NCBI RefSeq assembly: GCF_940143175.1
Contig: NZ_OW659496.1
Coordinates: 868,001-932,000 of the forward strand
Length of the DNA: 64,000 nucleotides
Origin: Erysipelothrix amsterdamensis
GTDB taxonomy: Bacteria; Bacillota_I; Bacilli_A; Erysipelotrichales; Erysipelotrichaceae
Reading direction: 5' to 3'
The notes below the pieces were generated by a model, which ran no database searches, was not told the origin of the DNA, and saw only the letters and a list, made by a program, of their open reading frames with translations. Shown piece by piece: positions 9,034 to 17,804 of this stretch. A program made the translations under genes and the position numbers. Position 1 is the stretch's first letter. Every line of letters starts with the position of its first letter.

Positions 9034-9711
9034 ATGAAAACGTGGACCGTTGAATCCGTTGTTTTGTATTTAGATGATTTTAAAAATGAGAGTCGACGTA
9101 AGACCTTGATGAAACAAGGTGCAAATGATAAAACGGCGGGAGTTCCTTTAGGAATTATGCGCAAATTGGCAAAAGAAATTGGGAAGGACCACCAATTAGC
9201 TTTATCTTTATGGGAACTTAACATTATTGATTATCAATTGCTTGCGGTACTTCTTTTTGATCCCAATGAGCTGGATGAAGTGACCGTTTTTAAATTTCTC
9301 AATGAGATTCAGGTTATGACGCTTCAGGAGGACCTTATTTTTCGATGTCTTGTTTTCTCACAAGATAAAGATGTGTGGGTTGAGCGTTTGAAGTTTGAGA
9401 CTGCAGATCATTTAGGGCGTGCTTATTGGACTTTTGTTGTGGATGCAATTAAGCGAAAGCAGAAATCAGAGCTTGAACTCATGGCTTTATTGGATGAGAT
9501 TGAAGTGAATTTAGTTCATGCGCATCCCTTAACGCAATGGATGATGAATCGAGCTCTATGTGAGATTGGCTTTGGTTATTCTGAATTTGTGGATAGAGCT
9601 TATGAGATTGGTGAAGCATCTGCGGTCTATAAAGATATGAAAGTAGCTAAAGGATGTACATCAGCGTATGCGCCTTATTGGATGGATGCGGTTTTAAAAC
9701 GGAATGTGTAA
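9034..9711 (+). CDS. DNA alkylation repair family protein (AlkD-like)
   Basis: A 225-residue, mostly helical protein resembling the AlkD/DNA alkylation repair HEAT-repeat family. Members remove alkylated bases such as N3- and N7-alkylpurines, and family length is about 220-240 residues. Features include the KQGANDKTAGVPLGIMRKLAKEIG-type N-terminal repeat, followed by repeated helix pairs with aspartate/tryptophan contacts (VFSQDKDVWVERLKF). It has a GAGGTGATGAT ribosome site and stands alone, divergent from the broken propeller gene. The family call is by pattern only, and the exact lesion specificity is unknown. Confidence 0.8.
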   Translation: MKTWTVESVVLYLDDFKNESRRKTLMKQGANDKTAGVPLGIMRKLAKEIGKDHQLALSLWELNIIDYQLLAVLLFDPNELDEVTVFKFLNEIQVMTLQEDLIFRCLVFSQDKDVWVERLKFETADHLGRAYWTFVVDAIKRKQKSELELMALLDEIEVNLVHAHPLTQWMMNRALCEIGFGYSEFVDRAYEIGEASAVYKDMKVAKGCTSAYAPYWMDAVLKRNV

Positions 9712-9776
9712 TGTTATGTGATTTGGTGGTCGTCTTTGGAACTCATGGTAAAATAAGGGTGTAAAAGGATGGGATT

Positions 9777-10229
9777 ATGACAACATTAAATAATATTAAT
9801 TCAAAGCATTTAAATGAAGCACCTTATACAAGTATTGCATTTTTATTAAAACCTAAAGGCTTGATTGGATATATTACAAATACCGCAAGTGTTCGACAAG
9901 CGTTAGAGAAAATGAGGTTCCATGGCTATACTGCGATGCCTGTAATTACAGAAGATGGTCAATTTTATGGAACGATAAATGAAGGTGACTTTCTTTGGTA
10001 TTTAATTCATGAACAAATAACGGACATGAAAGATGTTGAAGAAGTGTATTTAAAAGATATTATGCGTCATTCTTGGAATCCACCGGTAACCATTGATGTT
10101 GATTTAACTTATGTTTTAGAACGTATTTTAGATCAAAACTTTGTACCCGTTGTGGATGATCGTAATAAATTTATGGGGATTATTACGCGTAAATCAGTAC
10201 TAATGTATTATCAAGATATGAATCGGTAG
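9777..10229 (+). CDS. CBS-domain protein
   Basis: A 150-residue cytoplasmic protein made of two CBS motifs (about residues 25-75 and 90-145). Such pairs form Bateman modules that bind adenine nucleotides such as AMP, ATP or cyclic di-AMP. It resembles the stand-alone CbpA/CbpB/YkuL-type CBS proteins of Firmicutes. Motifs include FHGYTAMPVITEDGQFYGTI and DQNFVPVVDDRNKFMGIIT, one per CBS motif. It is followed 18 bp later by the DUF4256 gene, so they are probably co-transcribed. The ligand cannot be determined from sequence. Confidence 0.88.
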   Translation: MTTLNNINSKHLNEAPYTSIAFLLKPKGLIGYITNTASVRQALEKMRFHGYTAMPVITEDGQFYGTINEGDFLWYLIHEQITDMKDVEEVYLKDIMRHSWNPPVTIDVDLTYVLERILDQNFVPVVDDRNKFMGIITRKSVLMYYQDMNR

Positions 10230-10247
10230 AAGAAAGGGAGAGTTTGG

Positions 10248-10781
10248 ATGAATCAAAAGGAATTGCTTATAAGTTTACAAGAACGGTTTGAAATGAATGA
10301 ACACCGTCATCCTACGATTGTTTGGGATGATGTTCTTGAAGGGATTCAGTCAAATTCACACGTTTTAGATTCGCTTTTATGGATGGAAGAAACGCAAGGG
10401 GAACCGGATTTGTTTGTTTTGGATGACGGTTCATGGATATACATGGATTGTGCTCCAGAAAGTCCTGTAGAGCGACGTAGCTTGTGTTATGACGCTTTAG
10501 CCTTAGAACAACGCAAGAAGAATAAACCGAGCGGCAGTGCCGTTCAAATTGCGCAGGAGGCAGGGGTGCGTTTGTTGGATGAGACGCTTTACCGCTTTCT
10601 ACAAAATCATGATGTCGTTGATCAGAAAACATCATCGTGGATTGAAACACCCGCAAAAATCCGTAATCTCGGAGGTGCTTTATTTGGAGATTACCGCTAT
10701 GGTACAGTGTTTATTTATCATAACGGCGCAGATTCCTATTATGCAGCTCGAGGATTTAGAACTTATTTAAAAATAAAATAA
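10248..10781 (+). CDS. DUF4256 family protein
   Basis: A 177-residue soluble protein closely matching the DUF4256 family. The conserved blocks are YMDCAPESPVERRSLCYD (around residue 66), TSSWIETPAKIRNLGGALF (around 130) and YHNGADSYYAARGFR at the C terminus. The biochemical function of this family is not known to me. It lies in a two-gene unit after the CBS protein and ends just before an intrinsic terminator. Confidence 0.85.
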   Translation: MNQKELLISLQERFEMNEHRHPTIVWDDVLEGIQSNSHVLDSLLWMEETQGEPDLFVLDDGSWIYMDCAPESPVERRSLCYDALALEQRKKNKPSGSAVQIAQEAGVRLLDETLYRFLQNHDVVDQKTSSWIETPAKIRNLGGALFGDYRYGTVFIYHNGADSYYAARGFRTYLKIK

Positions 10782-10808
10782 AACAGATTCGATAAGAATC
10801 TGTTTTTT
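10781..10808 (+). terminator. Intrinsic terminator after the DUF4256 gene
   Basis: The stem AAACAGATTC / GAATCTGTTT with loop GATAA is followed by a run of T. It directly follows the DUF4256 stop codon and insulates the strong hyaluronate lyase promoter that begins 22 bp later. Confidence 0.88.
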
Positions 10809-10829
10809 AATGATTAATGTTAAAAACAA

Positions 10830-10858
10830 TTGACAACCTAACCGGTTTACCTTATAAT
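10830..10858 (+). promoter_or_regulatory. Consensus promoter of the hyaluronate lyase gene with embedded AACCGGTTTAC operator
   Basis: A perfect -35 TTGACA (10830-10835) and perfect -10 TATAAT (10853-10858) are separated by 17 bp. The spacer holds a palindromic CCGG-centred box AACCGGTTTAC (10840-10850). The identical 11 bases occur in the spacer of the MFS promoter at 42276-42304. A consensus promoter normally needs a repressor, and the central CG palindrome is the style of LacI/GalR-family operators; the regulator is not in this window. Confidence 0.8.
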
Positions 10859-10885
10859 CACCTTGAAAAGAAAGAGGTTACATTT

Positions 10886-13800
10886 ATGAGAAAACCCGTT
10901 ATGTTTTTACTCACGCTGCTTCTCACCGTTACGTTGTTCCCAACCCAACAACGTATTGAAGCGTTGGATGTTGGGCAACCCGCTTCAGCAGCTGAGTATT
11001 TCGTCAATTCTGATTTTTCATTGACCGAAAATGTTGTCCCAATGGATGAAAGCAACAAAACAAACAATAAAGATATTGGTTTTTGGTCCAATGATCTTAA
11101 ACCACAAGGATGGATGTTTGAACGTTACAGCAGCTCATCCCTCGATCGTTCTCAATATAAGGCTGATCTAGATCAAGGTGTGATGACCGCTTCGTCAAAC
11201 AGTCAATACCAAACACCAATGTCTTTTTTCAAACCTGAGAAGAAAATAAAGGCAAAACCCAATACAACTTATATTGTGAAAGGGTCCTATAAAACTGATT
11301 TTAAAATCATTGCGAATGGTAAACCTGCAGTCGTTAACTTGAATATTGATCAATATAATCAAAACACATTGATTAAACCATCAATCGAGTTCGAACTTCC
11401 TGCCGCACCTACCTGGACTGATTTTGAACATGAATTTAAAATTGAGTCTGCGACAGACTTCTTACCCGTTTTTAAATTCGCATTTATCAAAGGATCTTAT
11501 TCAATAAAAAATATATCTCTGAAAGAAAAAGAAATCGCATCGGATATTAAACTTACAGATTTGAATGTTGTGCAAGATGAAATGACACTCGCACCGCAAG
11601 CACAATCTGTGATTAAACCTGTTGTTGAACCGAGTGATTATCCTGTTGATCGTTTGGAATGGTCATCCAGTAATCTTGCGATCGCAACCGTTGATGCACA
11701 AGGTGTTGTGACTGGAGTTTCTGAAGGACTCAGTGTCATTACGGTTTCAGACTCTAAAAGTGGATTAAATAAACAAATTAATGTAAATGTTCGTGCTCCA
11801 AAAGATACGAATCTATTTGCGAAAAATATTTTAGAAAATGGAAGCTTTGAAAAACTCGTCAAAGCACCCAATAAAGGCAATACAAGCGCCGGAAATTGGC
11901 ATCAAGATGTTGGTTTTTGGGATCAAGACTTAAAACCTGAATCATGGGTTTTTGAACGCTACAAATCGTCAAATTTAGATGCATCGTACTACAGTGCTGA
12001 GATGGTCAAATCCGACGTCAAAGATGGATCGTATGCTGCGAAAATTAATTTAGCGCGTAATGATCAAAGTGCTTTAAGTTTCTTTAAACCACAAAAACGT
12101 TATGATGTGAAACCCGAGACAACGTATGTGTACGAGGGTTGGTTTAAAACTCAAGATCTTGAAACATTAAATTCAGCACAAGCGCGCATTAATTTACAAG
12201 TAGATGGCTATGCAGCAAATAAATTTTCTGGCGTAGTTCATGCGGATACCATTAATGCATCCGATCAATGGATTCGTTTTAAAGTTGAATTCAAGACGGA
12301 TGATAAAACAACACAAATCTTACCGGTATTCCGTATGCATAATACGAAAGGATCTTATTTCCTGGATGACCTCATGCTTTATGAAAAGCCAATCGGGGCA
12401 ACATCAATTCAATTGAACGATGATGCGCTCGATATCGCATTAAATCAAAAAGTATTATTACCTGTTGTTACCGAACCGAATGCAATCAATAAAAAAACTT
12501 TAGAATGGTCATCAAGTGATGAATCGATTGTTCTTGTTGATCAAGGTTCAATCGTAGGTCTTAAAGCGGGAAGCGCAAAAATTCGTGTCAGCTCTGCATT
12601 TGATCCAACCATTTATGATGAAATGACCGTTACGGTGTTAAATACGAATTCTTTACCGATTCAGTCGATCTCAGTAGCATCTAATTCGATTCAACTTGAT
12701 GAAAACCAACTTCAGTATCTTGAATTTGAAATGTCTCCTGTTCATGCAAACTACAAAGACTTGAGTTTTGTTTCTAAAAACAAAAATGTTGTAGCTGTGA
12801 CTGAGGAAGGTTTGCTTCTGCCTCAAAAACAAGGTGTAACAGAAGTTCAAATATTATTTGGAAACAACGTTTTAAAAATAATTAACGTTGAAATTACACC
12901 GTCTCAAAAAAATGCTGATATGCAATCAATGATTCATCAATGGCAAAAACGATATATAGGAGACAGTAGTATTTCAAGTTCTCTTAAAGATTCGTTTAAA
13001 GATAAAGTCATTCGCGAAGGTGAATCACTTTATAGTAGTATGAAAAAAACAAATGATTATAGAGAAGATCTCTGGGATAATACCAGTGCTACAAAGTCTT
13101 CGAATATGACTAAACAATTCCGTAATCTAAAAGCTGTGGTTCTTGCATATCAAATGCCTGAATCCACCTTATACCAACAAAGAGATGTCTATGAAGAAAT
13201 TGTTTCAGGAATGGAACATCTTTATAAAGTTTTTAGTTATAACGGAAACCAATCGGTATTTGAAGGAAACTGGTGGGATTATCAAATTGGAAGTGCGAAA
13301 GCAATTACTGATAGTTTAATTCTACTCGCCGATTACATGCCACATCAACGACTTGAATCTTTGGTTAATGTCGTAGAAAGCTATGTACCAAATGCTGTTG
13401 ATCAAATGAGTAAAAAAGGTGATATCGCAACGGGGGCAAACCGAACGGACTTAGCAATGAGTTTACTTGGGACTGCTTTATTAAGTGAAGATGTTTCTAA
13501 ATTGGAAAGACTTCAAAACGATTTAGTTCCTTTATTTGAACTGGCAACTTCAGAAGATGGTATTTATGAAGATGGCTCAATGGTTCAACATAAAACAATT
13601 CCTTATACTGGAGGATATGGTTCTGTATATTTAGAAGGTGTTTCAAGTCTTCTTACCTTACTTCAACCAAGCCCATGGAAATTAGATGAATCAACATATC
13701 AAACATTATTCCCTGTATTAGAGCGTGGATTTATCAGCATGCTTCATGAAGGTCAACTAATGGCAATGGTGCAAGGACGCGGAATGTCTCGTGCACCTGA

Positions 13801-15487
13801 ACTGATGAAATCTTCCAGTGCTTATGGTGGTGGGTTCAGTATGCTTGGGAACTTGCTTTTTGTAAGTGAGATTGCTCCGGATTTATTTAGAGATAAAGTT
13901 GAAAGTGTTACAGCGCTTTGGTATCCAAACATTGAGAAAGCCATCAATCCGCTTGATCATGTTCGGGATATGAAACATGCTGAACAAATTACAAAAGCTT
14001 TAAATACACAAAGTGATCCTGTGGAACTTGAGAAGAAAGTTTCGATTTTCTCTGCAATGGATCGTGTTGCTGTGCATCATGAGCGTTATACTTTAGGATT
14101 GAGTATGTACTCAAATCGTATTGCGAACTTCGAATCATTCAGTGGCGAAAACGGAAAAGGATGGTACACTGGAGACGGTATGTACTACCTCTATACCCAT
14201 GATGATCGTCAATTTGGAGTTAGTTATTGGCCAACGGTTAATCCATATCGTTTACCGGGTGTAACCTTAGATACACGTGAGCTTGCTTTAAGCAGTGGCG
14301 AACGTTTGCTCTCACCACAAAGTTTTGTAGGGGGTGTTGAACAAGGTTCTAATGGTACAGCTGTGATGAACTTAGATAAATCAAACTTTAACCAACAAGA
14401 TCTCACTGCACAAAAATCGTATCTCTTTTTAAATGATAAAGTTGTGCTTATGGGAAGTAAGATTCAAGGAAACTCTCCTGAGACAATTGAAACGATTTTT
14501 GAAAATCGTATTATCGATACACAGATTGGTGATCAATTCTCAATTAATGGGAAACTCATGACGGACACTCAACAAAAAATGACCGTCACACCGAATATGT
14601 GGGCACACTACGAATCAAAACAACATAATGATGCAATTGGTTATGTTTTCTTAGAAGAAGCACCCATTACGTTTGAATATGAAACACGTAAAGGTACGTA
14701 TAAATCAATAAACACATTGTTTGGTAATGATAAAGAATATGAAAATGAATTTGTATCAATTCGTCAAAACCATTCATCTAAAGCAGAAAATGATTCCTAT
14801 GCTGTTATGATCTTACCGCAATACAATCAAGCAGAAACAGCGTCATTAAGTCAAGCTAATCCAATTCATATTGTGAGAAATGATGCGTCAATGCATGCTG
14901 TGTATGATGCAGAACAACAAATTATTGCAGTGAACGTCTTTGAAGAAGATCAACTATCCCTTGATTTTGATGGACTTCCAATCAAGGAACTTAACCTTAA
15001 ACCAGGCTCATATGTGTTCCATTATGAGAAGGGGATCTTAACGGTGAGTGCAAGTGATCCATCACAAGCAGTTGATACAGTAGATGTTGAAGTTGTATTA
15101 AAAGATAAAGACATCATGATGCGTTCAAAATCAGATGTAAAAGTACTGACATTTGATTTAAATCCCAAAAATGGACAAACACGTACTCAAACTGTAGAAC
15201 TTGTTAAGGATGATAACAATGGCAACGGCGGTATTACACCTGAAAAACCAGAAGTAAAACCCGAAGAAAAGCCAGGAGAAACACCTAACGAAAAACCAGA
15301 CGTGAAGCCTGGAGACAATAAACCAGGTGATGGTAATGGATCATCAAATTCGGAAACGGATGCTTCTAACGATGAAAGTCATTTACCGTCAACAGGTCGT
15401 GCTCAAGACATGCCAGGATTTGTATTTCTCATGATTGGTATGGGCGTATTGATGATTTTAGAATCTCGTCGAAAACATCAATCTTAA
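10886..15487 (+). CDS. Cell-wall-anchored hyaluronate lyase (polysaccharide lyase family 8)
   Basis: The start at 10886 is preferred over the longer frame because it has an AAAGAGGT ribosome site and begins a good signal peptide (residues 1-26). The 1533-residue protein has two tandem carbohydrate-binding-like modules (about 40-215 and 315-505), each followed by a bacterial Ig-like domain. A third Ig-like domain (about 590-675), the PL8 alpha/alpha toroid and beta-sandwich domains follow, then a Pro/Glu/Lys-rich wall spanner and an LPSTG sortase signal (1500-1504) with membrane segment. Catalytic residues N852, H902 and Y911 have the same spacing (50 and 9) as N349, H399 and Y408 of the pneumococcal enzyme. 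It should cleave host hyaluronan by beta-elimination at the cell surface. Chondroitin activity is possible. Confidence 0.93.
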   Translation: MRKPVMFLLTLLLTVTLFPTQQRIEALDVGQPASAAEYFVNSDFSLTENVVPMDESNKTNNKDIGFWSNDLKPQGWMFERYSSSSLDRSQYKADLDQGVMTASSNSQYQTPMSFFKPEKKIKAKPNTTYIVKGSYKTDFKIIANGKPAVVNLNIDQYNQNTLIKPSIEFELPAAPTWTDFEHEFKIESATDFLPVFKFAFIKGSYSIKNISLKEKEIASDIKLTDLNVVQDEMTLAPQAQSVIKPVVEPSDYPVDRLEWSSSNLAIATVDAQGVVTGVSEGLSVITVSDSKSGLNKQINVNVRAPKDTNLFAKNILENGSFEKLVKAPNKGNTSAGNWHQDVGFWDQDLKPESWVFERYKSSNLDASYYSAEMVKSDVKDGSYAAKINLARNDQSALSFFKPQKRYDVKPETTYVYEGWFKTQDLETLNSAQARINLQVDGYAANKFSGVVHADTINASDQWIRFKVEFKTDDKTTQILPVFRMHNTKGSYFLDDLMLYEKPIGATSIQLNDDALDIALNQKVLLPVVTEPNAINKKTLEWSSSDESIVLVDQGSIVGLKAGSAKIRVSSAFDPTIYDEMTVTVLNTNSLPIQSISVASNSIQLDENQLQYLEFEMSPVHANYKDLSFVSKNKNVVAVTEEGLLLPQKQGVTEVQILFGNNVLKIINVEITPSQKNADMQSMIHQWQKRYIGDSSISSSLKDSFKDKVIREGESLYSSMKKTNDYREDLWDNTSATKSSNMTKQFRNLKAVVLAYQMPESTLYQQRDVYEEIVSGMEHLYKVFSYNGNQSVFEGNWWDYQIGSAKAITDSLILLADYMPHQRLESLVNVVESYVPNAVDQMSKKGDIATGANRTDLAMSLLGTALLSEDVSKLERLQNDLVPLFELATSEDGIYEDGSMVQHKTIPYTGGYGSVYLEGVSSLLTLLQPSPWKLDESTYQTLFPVLERGFISMLHEGQLMAMVQGRGMSRAPELMKSSSAYGGGFSMLGNLLFVSEIAPDLFRDKVESVTALWYPNIEKAINPLDHVRDMKHAEQITKALNTQSDPVELEKKVSIFSAMDRVAVHHERYTLGLSMYSNRIANFESFSGENGKGWYTGDGMYYLYTHDDRQFGVSYWPTVNPYRLPGVTLDTRELALSSGERLLSPQSFVGGVEQGSNGTAVMNLDKSNFNQQDLTAQKSYLFLNDKVVLMGSKIQGNSPETIETIFENRIIDTQIGDQFSINGKLMTDTQQKMTVTPNMWAHYESKQHNDAIGYVFLEEAPITFEYETRKGTYKSINTLFGNDKEYENEFVSIRQNHSSKAENDSYAVMILPQYNQAETASLSQANPIHIVRNDASMHAVYDAEQQIIAVNVFEEDQLSLDFDGLPIKELNLKPGSYVFHYEKGILTVSASDPSQAVDTVDVEVVLKDKDIMMRSKSDVKVLTFDLNPKNGQTRTQTVELVKDDNNGNGGITPEKPEVKPEEKPGETPNEKPDVKPGDNKPGDGNGSSNSETDASNDESHLPSTGRAQDMPGFVFLMIGMGVLMILESRRKHQS

Positions 15488-15505
15488 TTATTAATGAGTA
15501 ATATA

Positions 15506-15534
15506 TTGACAACCACTCGTAGATTGATTATTAT
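15506..15534 (+). promoter_or_regulatory. Promoter of the T-box/brnQ transcript
   Basis: TTGACA (15506-15511) and TATTAT (15529-15534) are separated by 17 bp. This places the transcription start just before the T-box leader, about 290 bp upstream of the brnQ start codon. Confidence 0.7.
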
Positions 15535-15552
15535 AGTTAAAATAAATCGACG

Positions 15553-15790
15553 ATAGTGAAGGAGTAGGGTACTTCATTGAATGCACAGAGAGTTGACATG
15601 AGCTGAGAGTCAATGATTCAAGAGTATCTGAAAATCATCACTTAGATGTATTACTGAAGTAAGTAAGTAAGTAATACCGGTTGTTCACCGTTACCCGAAA
15701 CGCGTATAATTATGTACGTTGAGTGCCATACATTGTATGGAATTTGGGTGGTAACGCGATAACCTCGTCCCTTGTGGATGAGGTTTTTTT
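15553..15790 (+). ncRNA. T-box riboswitch leader controlling brnQ, probable isoleucine specifier
   Basis: Stem I is closed by AGTGA / TCACT (to about 15641) and contains the distal AGAGAG...GCTGAGAG elements. On its 3' side ATC (15626-15628) lies just before a TGAA, the position of the specifier triplet, suggesting uncharged tRNA-Ile; GTA (Val) overlaps it and cannot be wholly excluded. A stem III follows (GTATTACT / AGTAATAC). The T-box itself reads TTGGGTGGTAACGCG (about 15747-15761), then a terminator AACCTCGTCC / GGATGAGGTT with a T-run. Uncharged tRNA would favour the antiterminator and turn on the transporter. The usual GGTACCGCG core has A in place of one C here. Confidence 0.92.
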
Positions 15791-15821
15791 GTCGATTATT
15801 TATGGAATTAAGGAGAAGCGT

Positions 15822-17114
15822 ATGCAGAAATTGTCTCGTAAGAATACATTATTCGTATCATTAACATTATTTTCACTGTTTTTTGGTGCTGGAAATCTCA
15901 TTTTCCCACCCTTTTTAGGTGAATCATCAGGGACACATACTTTAGTGTCGTTAGCAGGTTTTTATATTACAGCAGTTTGTTTTCCCATTTTCGCAGTCAT
16001 TGCAATATCTCAAAATCGCGGTTTATATCCGCTTGCTTCAAAAGTTCATCCTAAATTTGCTTTGATTTTTACTTTTTTAATCTATCTTTCAATCGGTCCA
16101 CTTTTAGGAATTCCAAGAGCGGGAAGTTTACCTTTTGAAATGGCGGTTGCTCCTTTTCTCGGTGTTTACGCATCCTATCAACAATTAGGACTTTTTATAT
16201 TTACGGCAATCTTTTTTATCGCTGCTTATTATATTTCAAAAAATCCTACGAAGTTGGTGGATCGTATGGGGAAACTTCTTACACCACTTTTACTTATTTT
16301 GATGTTAATTGTATTTGTAGGGAGTTTCATAAAACCATTTAATGGCTTTACATCAGCAAGTGGGAATTATCAAACAACTCCTTTTGTTCAAGGCTTTCTT
16401 GATGGTTATCTAACGATGGATACCATTGCAGCGTTGAATTTTGGACTTGTTATTTCACTAATTATCAAAGATCTTGGAATCACCGATGAAAAAGACGTCG
16501 TAAAAAATACAGTACGTGCGGGAATGTTTGCAGGTGTTTTATTAGTTGCTGTTTACGGTGCATTAGCATATCTTGGAGCCTTAAGTGGAACAATTTATGG
16601 TTTTTCTGAACACGGTGCTCAAACGCTTGCGAATATTATCATTCATATATTTGGACCCGTTGGCGTCATTCTCTTAGCAATTATTTTTACTTTAGCTTGT
16701 CTCACAACTTCTGTTGGATTGATTACTTCTTGCAGTCAATATTTCTCATCAAAAACTAAGTATTCGTATAAGTCTTGGGTCTTGGGTATCACAGTATGGA
16801 GTTTTGTAACGTCAAATCTTGGTTTAAGTAAAATTTTACAGATTTCGGTGCCACTTTTGGAGGCAATTTACCCAATAGCAATGGTTCTTATCGTACTCAG
16901 TTTTCTCGAATTGTTTTGGAATGTAAAACAGTCTGTGTATCAAATTACGATTGGCGTCACGACCTTGATGTCATTATTATCGATTTTTGATACTTACTTT
17001 TTCACAAGCGTATCGTTACTTAGCCGAATTCCTTTAAATTCTCATGGTTTGGCATGGGTTGTTCCAACTTTAATTTCGCTTGTAGCCATTCAGATTTATA
17101 GTTTATTCGATTAA
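15822..17114 (+). CDS. brnQ: Branched-chain amino acid transporter (LIVCS family)
   Basis: The start at 15822 is chosen because AAGGAG lies 8 bp upstream; the longer frame would run through the T-box terminator. The 430-residue protein has about 12 membrane segments and the family N-terminal motif LFFGAGNLIFPPFLG (about residues 17-31). It also has the conserved GIPRAG stretch near residue 95. LIVCS carriers import Leu, Ile and Val with Na+ or protons. Control by an amino-acid-sensing T-box fits this function exactly. Confidence 0.93.
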   Translation: MQKLSRKNTLFVSLTLFSLFFGAGNLIFPPFLGESSGTHTLVSLAGFYITAVCFPIFAVIAISQNRGLYPLASKVHPKFALIFTFLIYLSIGPLLGIPRAGSLPFEMAVAPFLGVYASYQQLGLFIFTAIFFIAAYYISKNPTKLVDRMGKLLTPLLLILMLIVFVGSFIKPFNGFTSASGNYQTTPFVQGFLDGYLTMDTIAALNFGLVISLIIKDLGITDEKDVVKNTVRAGMFAGVLLVAVYGALAYLGALSGTIYGFSEHGAQTLANIIIHIFGPVGVILLAIIFTLACLTTSVGLITSCSQYFSSKTKYSYKSWVLGITVWSFVTSNLGLSKILQISVPLLEAIYPIAMVLIVLSFLELFWNVKQSVYQITIGVTTLMSLLSIFDTYFFTSVSLLSRIPLNSHGLAWVVPTLISLVAIQIYSLFD

Positions 17115-17116
17115 AA

Positions 17117-17145
17117 AAGAGTGTATCCGGGATACACTCTTAATA
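17117..17145 (-). terminator. Convergent hairpin between brnQ and the DUF2513-like gene
   Basis: The stem AAGAGTGTATC / GATACACTCTT with loop CGG is followed by a six-T run when read on the minus strand, so it mainly terminates the minus-strand gene, whose stop codon lies in the hairpin. On the plus strand the tail is TAATAT, so termination of brnQ would be weaker. Confidence 0.75.
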
Positions 17146-17496
17146 TCCATACCGTGTAGATCGATAAGCAAAAAGTCCGTATGCAAATATTTCTACCGTA
17201 TAAATTGGATATTTCTGATTAATTTCATTTTTAAATTCATTATATAGGTTTGTATCTTTGACTGCCTCGATGAGGTTTTTCCCGTTTTGTGTTAATTGAA
17301 TTGAAGGGTTCTCAGAATCAGTAGAAGATAGTGTAACAATGTTTGCCTGATGCATTTTATGTAAATGATCCATGCATTCTTTTATATCATTTGTATTTTG
17401 TAAATCATTGAGGGATAGGTCCTCGAAAGTAATGGTTGGCTCTGTATGTTCGAGATGGAGTAGGATATCTCGTACACAATCAATATTTAGTTTCAT
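17140..17496 (-). CDS. DUF2513-like small protein
   Basis: A 118-residue protein whose N terminus (MKLNIDCVRDILLHLE) and layout resemble DUF2513 proteins, which look like winged-helix domains and are often found near phages. The middle (about residues 30-80) has the alternating helix/strand pattern of a small winged helix. A GGAGGAAT ribosome site precedes the start. No mobile element genes adjoin it. Its function is unknown, and a regulator role is only a guess. Confidence 0.6.
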   Translation of the reverse strand: MKLNIDCVRDILLHLEHTEPTITFEDLSLNDLQNTNDIKECMDHLHKMHQANIVTLSSTDSENPSIQLTQNGKNLIEAVKDTNLYNEFKNEINQKYPIYTVEIFAYGLFAYRSTRYGY

Positions 17497-17804
17497 TTTA
17501 TTCCTCCTTCTTCTAACACTTTAATTATATCAAATCGTGTGCAATGCCTACATTGTTTATCATGCTCTTATGACATTCTGTTGATTTCGGCTTATGTGAC
17601 TTATCAGGGCGTCCTATTAAGCTTTATGCATATATCTAGGTTTTCAACATTGTAATTATCTTGCGAATGACCAAATAACACGCACAAACCCTATTGATTT
17701 TAACCTGTATTAACAACTATCGAGAGTGTTTTATAAATATTCTTTACATTGCTTTTGTTCTCGATTATCCTAAGCTCGTTCGACACAATAAGGAGATTTT
17801 GAAT
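17497..17804. other. Intergenic region between DUF2513-like and choline-binding protein genes
   Basis: About 308 bp with no convincing gene. A frame open from 17694 lacks a ribosome site at its first codon and is only the upstream extension of the next gene. The region holds divergent promoters: for the plus strand, TTAACA (17710-17715) and TATAAA (17732-17737) with a 16-bp spacer. I see no repeat or RNA element. Confidence 0.5.

Noticed and set aside
15723..15821. N-terminal extension of BrnQ
   Set aside because: It runs through the T-box and its terminator; the ATG at 15822 has a proper ribosome site and starts the conserved domain.
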